Shown: piece after piece, positions 1 through 10,651 of the stretch | How positions within the stretch are numbered: position 1 is the stretch's first letter | Layout: each line of letters opens with the position of its first letter | Assembly: GCF_963678975.1 (NCBI RefSeq) | Contig: NC_089274.1 | Span: 6,250,001-6,314,000, forward strand | Direction: 5' to 3' | DNA: 64,000 nucleotides | Source of the DNA: Dysidea avara | Taxonomy: Eukaryota; Porifera; Demospongiae; Dictyoceratida; Dysideidae | The notes under the pieces: generated by a model | The model's input: only the letters and a program-made list of their open reading frames with translations | Databases searched by the model: none | What the model was told of the DNA's origin: nothing | Position numbers and translations under genes: made by a program

Positions 1-1076
1 TACTTGGGATCAGCTCAAGCAGATCCCAATGCTGAAAAGAAGGTATTTGGTGCTGATTTGAGTGTAGCAGTGGTTGTTGTGAGCCCAGAATGGTTGTTTA
101 GTGACAAAGACAACCATGTAAAGGTTCAGGCACTAAATGCAAACAATCAATTGGGTCTAGTAGCTATAGATGAAGCGCATCTTGTCTATGATTGGCAAGA
201 CTTCAGACAATCATACAGAAAATGTGAAGAATTGCATGCATTGTTTCCCAATGTTCCTCTGATGGCTCTCTCTGCTACTGTTGTTCCTCAAGTAGAGGCA
301 AAATTGAGGTCTTTATGCATGATCCCTTAATTGAGAGAAATTCAGTCAATCGTGCAAACATTTATTTAGCAGCTAAAGTATGTAATTTTGAAAGGTCAGA
401 TGGCTCAAAACAATCCGTTTCATTGGACTCCAGAGATTTCAACAATTTTGCAGATCTCGTAACAGATTTGGTTAAGGGGCAATGTAGCATTATTTACACA
501 GATTTTGCTTGTCACGTAGGACCTATTGCTTTAGCTTTGAGGGACAGGGATGTGCTGGCTATTGGATATTATGGCAAAATGAAAGAATCAGAGAAGAGAG
601 AAGCCTACATCAAATGGAAAGGTGGAGAGATCCAGGTGATTGTTGCCACGCGTGCATTTGGGCTTGGTATAAATAAGAGTAATGTAAGGTTTGTCATATG
701 GAATGGTTTACCTCCATCCATCAGTGCATGGGCACAGGAGTTTGGGAGAGAAGGAAGAGATGGTAAACAGTCTTATGCTTACATTTTCTATAATGATAAT
801 GACATACAGCATGTTGGGTACTGGGCTAGAGACATGGCAAGGCAGCATCATCCTAGTGACATTGATGATGCCGCACAACAGTTTAGTGTTGCCTTGTCAT
901 TTTCTTATGCTCATCTAGCAGGGGTATGCAGAAGAAAATTGCTTCTTCAGTTATTTGGAGAAGAACTCTCTGACATTACTTACCCCAAGCAATGTTGTGA
1001 TATCTGTGATCAAACCATAGGTTTGCTCACAGACAGAAAACCAGAATTAGCCTTACTTACGTATACAAGCTATTGA
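1..1076 (+). pseudogene. RecQ-type helicase part of the mobile element
   Basis: Superfamily 2 DNA helicase segment. The first frame (4-330) carries the DEAH box inside LVAIDEAHLVYDW and the SAT motif. After a one-frame slip near 315-330 the second frame (to 1076) carries the C-terminal RecA-like lobe: an IIYTDFA block, VIVATRAFGLGINK (motif V) and QEFGREGRDG (motif VI, with Glu where RecQ usually has Ala). A RecQ zinc-binding stretch follows, CRRKLLLQLFGE then CCDIC. Walker A should lie upstream of base 1 and is not in the window. In an intact relative this part would unwind DNA with ATP; what it contributes to transposition is unknown. Confidence 0.85.
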
Positions 1077-1761
1077 TGAATTGAAAAGTTTAGGTGAGGT
1101 GAAAATTACTGAATGGTTGAGGGGTGGAAATGTTGCTTGGATGCAAAATATTGTCAAGGCAAATCCTTCAGCATATGGGAAGAGTCCTCATGGGCTATCT
1201 AAGGAATGGTGGAGGTGCTTTATTCATCAGTACGCTGCAGCAGGATATATTCTACGTGCAATTAAACCAGCTACTTTAGGATCTGCAGCTACAACCATTC
1301 AAGGAGCGTATGCAAAATTAGAACCAACATGTAAAGGAAGAGATGCGTTGACCAGTCAAGAGGCAGTATTGCTTCCACAGTTGAACATGCCTAATGTAAA
1401 ATTGCAGACATCTGTGTCTAAAACAGCTGTAACTCAGAGCACAAGAACAGGAAAAGGAAAGCATATGCTTCAAATTCTCAAGACCCTACTATGTTCCAGT
1501 GAAAATTGGGTGCCTTTGCAAACCAAGGAAAGGTACAAATATCCAGGTTGGAATGATGAAAGTGCTGCTGGAAACATATTGTACTTTGCTGAAAACATTG
1601 AATCTTTGCCCCATTACAGTGGTCCACATTTTTTGTGGTCAGACATTCAGCTAAGTAAGAGTAGTACAACTAAAAATAACTTTACAATACAGATTAATTC
1701 AAAATCAGAACATCTACATTATTGGCTTTCACGGTGCAATGGGGTCAGAAAGTGTGGTTAA

Positions 1762-3543
1762 TGTGACCATGTTTTGCCACGATCATTCATTAAAAACAAC
1801 TGTAAGCAGCATCCAACAGCTGAGTTGATTTCTACGGAAGGATGTGAAGTAGAATTTGTCTACATTTTCCCCCATAACACAGAAGACCAAAGGAGGTGGA
1901 TTGGAGGGTTACTTCGAACTACTGAGGTGGCACCAATGCAGAGTTTGCACAACCATCCAATTGAACAAAGCTTGAGCCACAAGCTCCCTACCAAGGTAGT
2001 TTCGGATATTACCAAAACTTTGGATGACAACCCATATTTGACCACTCGTCAATTACAGTGTGGCCAAGGTTTAGGATATCGACCTGGATCTGCTGATCTT
2101 TCAGGTAGCAGTTATGACCGTATCAATTATCATAGGAAAAAGATTGTTAGAGATACTTGTGCTGTATCTACTGTTCTTGGAGATATGGAAAAGATTGCAG
2201 ACAAAATAGATGACAGAGATGCTATCAATGAAAGTTCACATGAAATATCAGCAGCTTACAAAAAGATTGGAAGGCCATATATGCGAGATTATGCTATTTC
2301 TGCTACTGTGACATATCAATTCATAATGAGCCCATTAATGAGCCAACTTTTAGCTGGAGCTGACTTTGTTGAAACCGACACAACGTATAATGAAAATTCT
2401 GAGCTGGCTTATTTGTTTAATGCAACCGTTTTTGACTACAAAACCATGAAATGGGCTATTGTAGCCCGAATGAGAAGAAACAAAGAGCCCTCTGAGTTTT
2501 ATCAGTTAGCCTTTAAGTTGATGTTTGACACATGCCAAAGGGATCACCCTAATTTCAAGGTGGGCGAAAGCTTAAAAGGCATAATTGTTGATTGGAGTAA
2601 TACCGAGGCTAAGGGGTTACGTGAGGTAGTTGGTGAAGACACAGCTGAATGTGTGTTGAAGGGTTGTAATGTACACTCGGTTAGATCTTACCAAAGAGTT
2701 GCTGAAAGAGTTAATGCTGGTGTGCTAAAAGGAAACAAAAGAGCAGCTGTGGAAGTATTTTGCTTAATCTCAAAGCATATCATGATTGTCAATGAAAGGC
2801 AGTATGTCTTGCAATTATTTAATGTGCTGCGTGACACATCATAGCTTTCGTTGATTCAGCACCTTAGCATACCACTATCAGAAGAACAGATTGCAATTAT
2901 CTCTAAATGTAACTGGTCAGGTGCAAGTAATTGGGTTGAGTGGTGGACAAGGCCTAACCACCTAAGGATGATTTGCAAACCGTTCACAAAGATGACTTCC
3001 AGCACATGGAATAAGGCTCCACGAAACACCAATGGAGTGGAAAGGGCAAATTCATTGGCCAAAAATGGTGACAGCAAGAAGAAATCTTTACATTGTGCAA
3101 TGCAATCCCTTTATGAAAAGGACAAGATTTTTGCATTGCAGTACATTGCAGCTGATGGCGGTTCCAAAATAACATGCCGCTCTGATGCATCTGAAGAACA
3201 GCGAATGAAAGTTGCATGTAAAAGAAAGGCGCGCCAATTTGCTAGTAGTGACAAAACAGCATCTTTGGGACCACCTGATAAGAAGCAGCACTTTGAAACA
3301 AAGTCACAGCCACCGAAAAAGGCTAAATGTAAGCAAGACAGTAAAACTAGAAAATGTGTAGAACTAGATTTAGGTAATGGAGAGAAGCATGAAGTAGAAG
3401 TTTGCTATAATGATGGTAAGTGGTACAGAGGATGGCTATCTACTTTCAACATTGATACTGGGAAGTGGATTGTAAGGTTTTATGATGACGATGAGACTAC
3501 AGAAGTTGACTTCCCAGATGAAGATGTCCGACCAGTTAAGAAG
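1762..3543 (+). pseudogene. DDE transposase and Tudor-like C-terminus of the mobile element
   Basis: Frame continuous with 1081-1758 apart from the TAA at 1759 and the TAG at 2842. Features read by eye: a C..H cluster just after the first stop; an HNHP segment (about 1950); an RNase-H-like transposase core with candidate acidic residues at ETDTTYNE and IIVDWSNTE; the GCNVH C-x2-H signature common to MULE-type transposases; and a late NGVERAN segment that could carry the catalytic Glu. Two lysine-rich patches precede an approximately 60-residue Tudor/Agenet-like fold with WYRG, WIVRFYDDDE and EDVRPV. Such modules often bind methylated residues or nucleic acid (family knowledge); that it targets chromatin here is inference. 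Confidence 0.75.
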
Positions 3544-3545
3544 TA

Positions 3546-4480
3546 AAATATCATGGTTAAAAACTTGAATATAGCAAACAGGCAATAGTTAAACTTGGTG
3601 ATTTAGTCTGACATTGTTACTTTTGTTTAATGATTAGTAGGCAAACATAACTACACTGTATTTACATGTTCACAAATGAATCATCCATGCAGGATGTTTT
3701 TATTACACAGTGGTAAACACTCAGTCTGCTAATAGAGCTCCAACAAGTATTTGATTAACTATAATACTATAGTGAAATTGTTTATTGACATAAAGTCAAT
3801 GAGTGATTTAGTCAGAAATTTTATCACTTCCCACAAGTTTTCCATCTGATTGTGGATTTACAATAGACTATACAAAGATTTATCTCAATAAGCACATTTT
3901 TATCTTTCTTACGATAGGTGTTTAGGTATCTAGATAATCTTTTTATATTCACATTGGTGGTTTCGTGTCACTGGCTGAGCAAACAGAAAGTCCATTACAG
4001 CTAAAATCAGTATAGCCATCATAATGGCTTTGCAATAATGCATGCACTACTTATTTGTACTGTCTTTTCTTCTTCACCTTTATCCTGGATGAATATCTGG
4101 CTTCAAGCCTTTGAAAACTTGCATGCAATGATGATCTGAGTACGTAATTGGCATGGTTGCTGAATGGTCTGCTACCCCTAAATGATATGTGCATAGTGTA
4201 AGCCAGTGGTGAGCTACAGTTACTCAAAAGTTATAGACCATTACTGTGCACATATCTACAAGTTATAAGAATACAGATTAATCAAGTTTATGGTTTCAAA
4301 TATGCTACTATAATTCCAGTAAAAAAAGATAGCCTGGATTCAGGGGCTAAAAAGGGCTATAGTTGTGGCCAGAAAGCTAGTTGTAAATGACTTGGTTGGC
4401 TAATTTTCTTTTTAAATGGTGACTGCACTAGCTGTAAAACTTAGACAAAACAGTCCAGCGCACCACAGAGAAGTAGCTAC
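3546..4480. other. intergenic, no gene seen
   Basis: AT-rich sequence with no convincing coding. Part of it (about 4325-4470) matches the left part of the element at 41884-42653, with the phrase GGGGCTAAAAA followed by repeated GCTAGTTGTAA, so it is probably a truncated copy of that hAT-like family. Confidence 0.5.
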
Positions 4481-4692
4481 TAATTAAGACTTTACAGCAC
4501 AAGTGCTGAAGGTCTGTAGGACTCCTGGTCCTATAACCTATAAAGTTGTATGTTTGAAACGGTGGAGAAAGGAGAAAAAATCCATGGTTGGAACTGGGCA
4601 GCCTCGAACCTGCAGCCATCTGATTAATGCTCAAATGCTTACAGGAGTATGCCAGGTAGTCAGGATGTCTTCTTGTGAATTTCAAGTATATG
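4481..4692 (-). repeat. SINE-like repeat, copy 1
   Basis: Read on the minus strand, this repeat contains GGTTCGAGGCTG, close to a tRNA/pol III B box, inside a C-CTGCAGGTTCGAGG context. It then runs to a tail of AGTCCTACAGACCTTCAGCA and a TTAATAAA-like A-rich end. Near-copies lie at 4762-4990 and 12866-13100 (minus) and 61707-61892 (plus). The tRNA-derived SINE assignment is inference from the B box, the length of about 200 bp and the A-rich 3' end. Confidence 0.6.
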
Positions 4693-4761
4693 TATTCATA
4701 GGAAGCTTAGAGAGTGACTTTCTTATCTCAAAGTACCCCAAATGGAACTAAGTGAACATTA

Positions 4762-4990
4762 TTTTATTTATTAAGACTTTACAGCACAAGTGCTGAAGGT
4801 CTGTAGGACTCATGGTCCTACAGCCTGTTTAAGGTTGTTACAGAAAGTTTATGTTTGAAAAGGTGGAGAAATGAGAAAAAATCCCTGACAGCCTCAAACC
4901 AGCAGCCATCTGATTAATGCTTGAATGCGTACAGGAGTTTCAGTCTGCCAGGCGGTCAGGATGTCTTCTCCTTGTTAATTTCAAGTATAT
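4762..4990 (-). repeat. SINE-like repeat, copy 2
   Basis: Second copy in the same orientation about 70 bp after the first, sharing the head (AGACTTTACAGCACAAGTGC as written on plus) and the GGCAGGATGTCTTCT-type end with small differences. Its B box is mutated relative to copy 1 (CAAACC instead of CGAACC on plus). Two adjacent same-orientation copies fit either a tandem duplication or independent insertions. Confidence 0.6.
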
Positions 4991-5267
4991 AAACTCAAAG
5001 TTGGAATACCCAGCTATGTGTTGTGCATCGTAACTCTTGCAATTCACTAAAGGGCCCAGGGATTTGACTAAAAGTATCTCAAGATCCAATCTTGAGATAG
5101 CCATTTTCACCATTTTTTGACTTTGTCTTACAATCCAACTACGTAGTTAATTTTCTTTTTTACAGCCAAATATAAAATTGAATTACCTTAAATTGCAATA
5201 AACAAGGCTTGCATTGTGTACATAATTATTTACATAGTTCTTAATTTTAAACATTAATCATTTAATA

Positions 5268-6005
5268 GTTATACCACGGTCACGAGGGATTTGCCTGATA
5301 TATATGCCCAAGCCCGAGGGTGCAGGCATATATATCAGGCAAATCCCGAGTGGCCATGGTATAAGTAATATATACCACTCTGGTATGCTCACCTAATAAG
5401 TGAAGGAAGACAAACCTGCATTCACCACATTACTTTTATAAAGAGGTTTGCAACATCAACTGTGGGCACAAAAATGAAATGATTGTGAGTTTCACTGGTT
5501 GTAGTGATGCCATTTTAAACCAAATAACCACATTGTGGATGAATAAAGCAACTTAAGGTGCTAAAATAAACACTTAGACATATAGGTTGTGAATGTTTGA
5601 GGCATCTTTTCATGCAGTTAAAATGTACTCTGTAGAAAAACAATCCCAACATTACAAAAATGATTATTTAGTGATGCTTAGTAACTGAGCTATGCAATAC
5701 TGACTCACTCAATTCTTTTTGCTCACAACAATGCCCCTAACTAAACCAACATATTTAACTCAAACCCACAATACAAAACTTTAAGCAGCTGTAATTCAAG
5801 CCTACAATGCAAAACTTTAAGCATCTCTATATAAACAATCAAAGGGAACTAATGCTTTGTAGCTGCCTCAGCATCAAAGGCAGTTGTGGTCAGGGCTATT
5901 GCCCTAACTACAGGGTGATATCTAGATATCCCCTATGGTCAGGGGAAATATGTGATATATAATCCTGTGGTTTCCTTTGATCTGAGGTGTCAAAGTGGTA
6001 TATAG
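5268..6005. repeat. 0.73 kb dispersed repeat with long hairpin at its left end, copy 1
   Basis: Starts with a palindrome (about 5268-5364) whose arms of about 38 bp read TTATACCACGGTCACGAGGG and its near complement, with loop AAGCCCGAGGGTGCAG. The rest matches 12132-12860 closely, base run after base run, including the CTCTATATAAACAATCAAAG and GATGATATCTAGATATC-like segments. No coding was seen. It looks like a non-autonomous element or a segmental repeat. Confidence 0.75.
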
Positions 6006-6201
6006 CAATATACACCCCCCACTGCCTAGTTTGGCTGAGATATCGGAGAGTATAAAAAGCTGTATGGCTTCATATGACCCTGTATTAAATGGGTAAGGCC
6101 ATTATGAAATCTCTTTGTCCTTCATCTAGTACTTAGTTTGTGGAGATCATGTGATTACAAGGGTTGGTGGGGATAATCCTGTAATTAGTGAATTTTAAGT
6201 G

Positions 6202-6400
6202 TTTGGCGTAAAATATTCCCTTTATGTGTAGTGCATGTAGGATAATGCTTTTTACGCCAATGACTTTAGCGTAAAAGCTTGTCATTAAGTACTTAATGGG
6301 AAGATTGGCGTAAAATCTTCTCTTTAGGTATAAAGAAGTGATTGGCGTAAAATCTTCTCATTAAGCATAAAGACAATATTTATCAAAATACGCCAATGTC
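6202..6400. repeat. TTGGCGTAAAAT motif cluster, direct and inverted
   Basis: Direct copies start near 6203, 6305 and 6341 (TTGGCGTAAAAT followed by MTTCYC-like bases). Inverted copies (TTTTACGCCAA or TACGCCAA) lie near 6250 and 6389. The alternating orientation permits several small hairpins. Function unknown; it may be the relic of nested TIR elements. Confidence 0.6.
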
Positions 6401-7400
6401 TGCAAAGCGGAAAGCCAGGAGGAGGCTCCTTTCTCGCTAGACAGTGTGCCGATCTTACAGTTTAGTAGGGTTCCCCCTTAAACTTAGTTAAAGTGATGTG
6501 CTCCACTAAAAAAGCAGCATCTATACATCATCATTAGGCTGCGCCAATTATGTCGGAATAATTTCGAGCATAATAGGCTAACAAAAGCATCAAGCATTAT
6601 GGACGATTTTCAAGAATTTATTATTATTATTATTATTACTAGGACCGCGTCACATATAACCAAGTACATACACCAACGTGACAGCCCCCCGGTGAGGCTA
6701 TTAGGTGGTGAATGCATTATCCCCAAATCAACTCAATATGTCACAGTAGTGACAGATATAACACTATAGTGGCATCGTAACTAAAGGCCACCAGTAGCTA
6801 AGTGCCAGTACATCATTGGTGTGGTATAAATGGCACAGTGATGTGTACAAAGTATATGTATACAAAACATACAGGAGAGAACTATACATTATTGCAGTAT
6901 TGTATGCAGCAATACATTATAGGCAACATCACCATGTAGATAAAAATTATTAGCCAATATACAGCAATGCATATCAACATCAACTAGAGCTAAGTAAGGT
7001 TCATCAGTGATGTAGCAATGGCACAGTGATGGGTGACACACCATAGTTATGCATACACAACTTTCAGGAGATAGCTACACAATGCTGTAGGCGTATGCAA
7101 GCCAGATGAACCAGATAAAGGAAGACAGCCAAGCCACTAGAGCCTAGTAGCTACGCCAGGTGAAGGCAAAAAAGATTAAGCACGTATTGAATTGCCTGAC
7201 ACCAACACAAAGAAAGTTCGCCATGCCAGCTGCACAAGACAAAATTGTTTACTTGTATTTTATATGTAACTGTAAGCTTATTGTAAAGAGCGTGGCATAT
7301 GTCAGTTTAATGTTTTCTTGTATTGTTTATTTACATGAATCAGTGAATCCACTGGCAGCTGGCATGGAGACTTGAGATGTTACAAACATATAAACTTACT

Positions 7401-7460
7401 TGTAATCTTCTTGTTTACACAAGTGGCTTCTGTAATCTTCTTGTTTACACAAGTGGCTTC
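7401..7460. repeat. perfect 30-bp tandem duplication
   Basis: The unit TGTAATCTTCTTGTTTACAC plus AAGTGGCTTC occurs twice back to back with no mismatch, followed by a partial third start. This is a recent slippage or duplication event. Confidence 0.9.
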
Positions 7461-8160
7461 TGGCTCTCCTGCACGGGCATCACTAATCTTCTTCGCGCAA
7501 TATGTAAGTAATTAAGCAAGGGTGTGGTACAGGGCGTTATATAGAATTACACGTATGGTCAAGTCATCAGCACAAACAGGAGCGACGATTATACGTTTGT
7601 GCCTTCATTCACAGGCGAATCTATCCCCGGTTAGTTCATGTCTCTAGGCCTCGTAGTTTTCTCAAACATTAATTATTAATTATTTAATTATTTATTTATT
7701 TATTTATTACGTAATTTTAACCGCGTTTCGTATTATTCTTAGTACTTGGTTATATAATTATTGTTATTACTTTACAATACAGTAAACGTATTGAGGGTCA
7801 ACCAACAACCCGTGTTGGCAGCCCGAAAAAGCCGGTTAAAACTTAATTTACTTAATTACAAAACTAAAGTATTTGCGCCAAAAATACTGCACAACATGAA
7901 CACAGTGAACAGTATTACTGTATTTCATATCAAAAGCCTTGCAGTGTTATTATTTTTACTATTTCTTGACTAATTATTCACACTTTATGGAATAAGATCG
8001 AGATACTCTAATAAAGCAGTCACTTATAATACTCTAACAGCAGTCAGAAAATGCAGATAGCTAGCTATAACAGTCAGTTCTCGAGCGTAATCTTGATTTT
8101 GAGAGCATAATTTTGGGCATAATACCATACCTGTTTTACTGCCCATGCAAAAGTCTCAAT

Positions 8161-9042
8161 AGTAGCAGTGAAATTTATCCCGTATTTCACCATAGATAAT
8201 GTATGCGTTCCTACTGGATTGGAAACGCCAGTTAAATTATTTTCCTATCCTAGTTACGGTGCGCCAAACATTGGGAAATTTGTTGAGTGGCTGTTTGGCT
8301 TTCTCTTGCTTGTTTGAAGGCCGGTTCGAAGGCGTGGACATTCCTTTTACATTGTTTATTGTGTTGCGTTGTGTACTGAACAAAAACACAGCGTGTCTGT
8401 GGGCACTGGGAGAAATATTGTTTGTGACAGGTGACAATGGCAGGTACGCACCAGCTAATAATTCAACAGCAGTACTATTAGCCAACTTCTCGTCACCGCA
8501 TTTACACAACCAAAGAAATGTATGATACATTGAAATAAATTTTATGCTTCAGTACTGCTCAGCTTGAGCTAAACAATAGCACAAAGTAGTGCTTGTTTTC
8601 TGAAGTTTTATCGAGGCAGTGGAAATATACAGCGAAGCAGTGAATATCTAGCTAGCCTACTACACTCTACCTGCTACAAGTGGTGTAAACAGCAGCAAAG
8701 AAACAATGCTACACTTTCTGTTTCTTCAGGAAATTTGCACAACCGTTTTGAAACACCATATTTCACCTTTGAACCTGAATTTTCTTACGCTGTTGTTTAC
8801 TGCCCTCCAGCGTCCCTACCCAGTCCAGCCTCCAATTAGTGTAGGTGATAACTAACCCAGCTGTAAACAACAAACACTAATTTGCTGGTTACAAGAACAG
8901 CGAAATCTTCCACCTGTCGAGGCCATAAAGTTTACGCGCAGCGAAACGAGGATGGCCTATGACGTCACTACGTAAATAATACGGACGTTTCCAATCCAGT
9001 AGGAACGCATACATTATCTATGATTTCACTGGTAGCAGTGAA
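8161..9042. mobile_element. non-autonomous TIR element, about 0.88 kb
   Basis: Left arm (8161-8230) reads AGTAGCAGTGAAATTTATCC and includes AATGTATGCGTTCCTACTGG. The right arm (8985-9042) is its inverted near-copy ending CACTGGTAGCAGTGAAA. The arms are about 60-70 bp with an indel. The interior has opposing ORFs of about 100 codons (8199-8525 plus, 8237-8530 minus) with no recognised domain. The ends match those of the palindrome at 9197-9350, so both belong to one family. Confidence 0.75.
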
Positions 9043-9196
9043 AAAGTTATAATTGCAATTTCATTGGCTAGAATTTATGTTAACAATGTAGCGCCAATTA
9101 GTGTTGACGCGTAGTACGACGTAATGACAAATTGCGTACATAGCAACGCTAATGCACAGCATGCGTATATACAGCTGAGTATGGTATTAACTGGGA

Positions 9197-9350
9197 ATAG
9201 CATGGGTAGCAGTGAAATTTGGGATAAATACCACTCTTGTTGTATTGGAAATGGTAAATTTCACTCGGCTTCGCCTCGTGAAATTTATTCCCATTTCCAA
9301 TACAACACTCGTGATATTTATCCCAAATTTCACTGCTACCCATGCTATTA
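9197..9350. mobile_element. short palindromic MITE, GTAGCAGTGAAATTT family
   Basis: An almost complete fold-back. The left arm starts ATAGCATGGGTAGCAGTGAA and the right arm ends TTCACTGCTACCCATGCTAT, around a centre near TTCACTCGGCTTCGCCTCGTGAA. It shares its terminal motif with the 8161-9042 element, which suggests a deletion derivative. Confidence 0.8.
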
Positions 9351-10480
9351 CTAGTACTAATATGCTGGATTTTTGAGCACTGCTCAAAAGCATAATAGGC
9401 AATTTTCAAAGCATAATTGGCTCAAGCCTAATCTTCATGAAAATCCCTAGCTACTTGGTATTGTAGCAATGTGGTTACTTTGGCATTACTCTGTAGGGAT
9501 TTTCCTACATTGCAACTGAGGGGTCGCAAATGGCTTGGCACTATCTGAGAAAATCAAATCTATTAAATATTTAGAAATCCTGAATCTGGACTAATCTAGA
9601 AATCAGATACTTTCATTTCCGTCTGAATTATTGACTTGTCAAGGTAAATGGGGAAGATGACTGTTTGTGGTATTTAACCGCCATATGTTTCTGTGCAAAG
9701 GACTCTTGTGCTCCTGTTGAGGCTTCTGTGACCCCCTGTCATTCATAATTTCATGCTATCATGCGTAAGTAAATTAATTTGTAATGTATTTGATATATTC
9801 TTGTACACTATTTCGGCATTTTGTAGGGGTGTTGGCAACCCCTCGATTGCTACAATGCCAGGATTTTCCCTAATAGCTACCATCATCTCTTGCTTCACTG
9901 CTTTTTATCGCTGGAACCCTTTAAATTAATAATTTTTATTGCATGAAGACTTAGTCCAATGAAAATTTAAAAATCCTGAAATCCAACATCAAGTCACTCC
10001 TTCTAAGGTTAATAAATGCACTTTAAAGGGCTTGTATCTCCCTGTAGTTCATTATTAAACAATCTTCTTGAGAGACAAATCTAAGTTTAATGTCACTACA
10101 AATTATACTAATTGTACTGTATCATGTTGTACTTCTTTTGTTCTTCTACACTAAATGATGTGCTCAGCTCCTGCCTTATCTTGGAATTCCTTTTTTTTCT
10201 GGGATGGAAACTTCCCCCCCTCCCTACACTATCACATTATGTGCTTGTATAAATATATAGTTCGCCATGGACCCTCTGAACACACTCAAACCCAATTACT
10301 AAACATGAGATGTTGTCAGTATATACACACCGCATTATTAGAATCACTGGACCACTGCTGGATTGACATATTTTTGGTTTTTTAAGGTTGATCTTACTGA
10401 GTCTTGCTAGCTAAACATTTCTAAACTTCTAACCTGCAACTACTTAATAATAATTATAGGTGCAACTCTCTTCCAAGGAT
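9351..10480. other. intergenic, no gene seen; partly duplicated near 61.2 kb
   Basis: No coding recognised. A short block near 10200-10290 (CACTATCACATTATGTGCTTG, then GCCATGGACCCTC) matches about 61195-61262, so the duplication that produced kinase copies A and C probably extends into this flank. Confidence 0.45.
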
Positions 10481-10651
10481 TTCACTGCATTTCTAAGTTT
10501 CATAAGTTTGGTACGACTATGGCCATGGCTGATGGTAAATGTGTCTTATGCAACCTTTTCTATACTTCTCTACCCTATCCATGGCTAAGCTCATGCAGAT
10601 ACAGTATATAGTTGATCTGGAGGAAGCATGCAATATAGCAACATGTGAAAG

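Larger units (their letters stand above)
1..3543 (+). pseudogene. RecQ helicase - DDE transposase - Tudor-like mobile element gene, decayed, 5' cut by window edge
   Basis: One long coding trace runs from the window edge to the TAA at 3544. Blocks in order: helicase core with IDEAH (about 172-186) and SAT (about 271-280); RecQ motif VI as QEFGREGRDG near 736-765; RecQ zinc region CRRK...CCDICD (928-1010); a winged-helix-like stretch; a Cys/His cluster (about 1730-1815); a MULE-like DDE transposase with ETD (about 2370), VDW (about 2590), C-x2-H in KGCNVH (about 2660) and a candidate Glu in NGVERAN (about 3030); a basic linker; and a Tudor-like module (3360-3535, CYNDGKWYRG...VRFYDDDE). Lesions: frameshift near 315-330, frameshift near 1050-1076, TAA at 1759-1761 and TAG at 2842-2844. 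Similarity resumes in frame after each stop, so this reads as one broken ORF rather than separate genes. Element ends and TSDs were not found. The helicase and transposase calls are firm; the superfamily name is open. Confidence 0.85.
6006..8160. other. repeat-rich intergenic stretch
   Basis: No gene recognised. It holds a cluster of TTGGCGTAAAAT motifs in both orientations (6202-6400), a short ATT microsatellite near 6620-6641, a perfect 30-bp tandem duplication (7401-7460), an ATTT-rich run near 7670-7705 and one copy of the dispersed ACTCTAATAGAG-type motif (about 7985-8036). Short ORFs at 7160 and 7761 lack any recognisable domain or splice context. Confidence 0.5.

Noticed and set aside
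8199-8530. Opposing ORFs of about 100 codons
   Set aside because: Both lie inside a TIR element and overlap each other; no domain and no codon signal.
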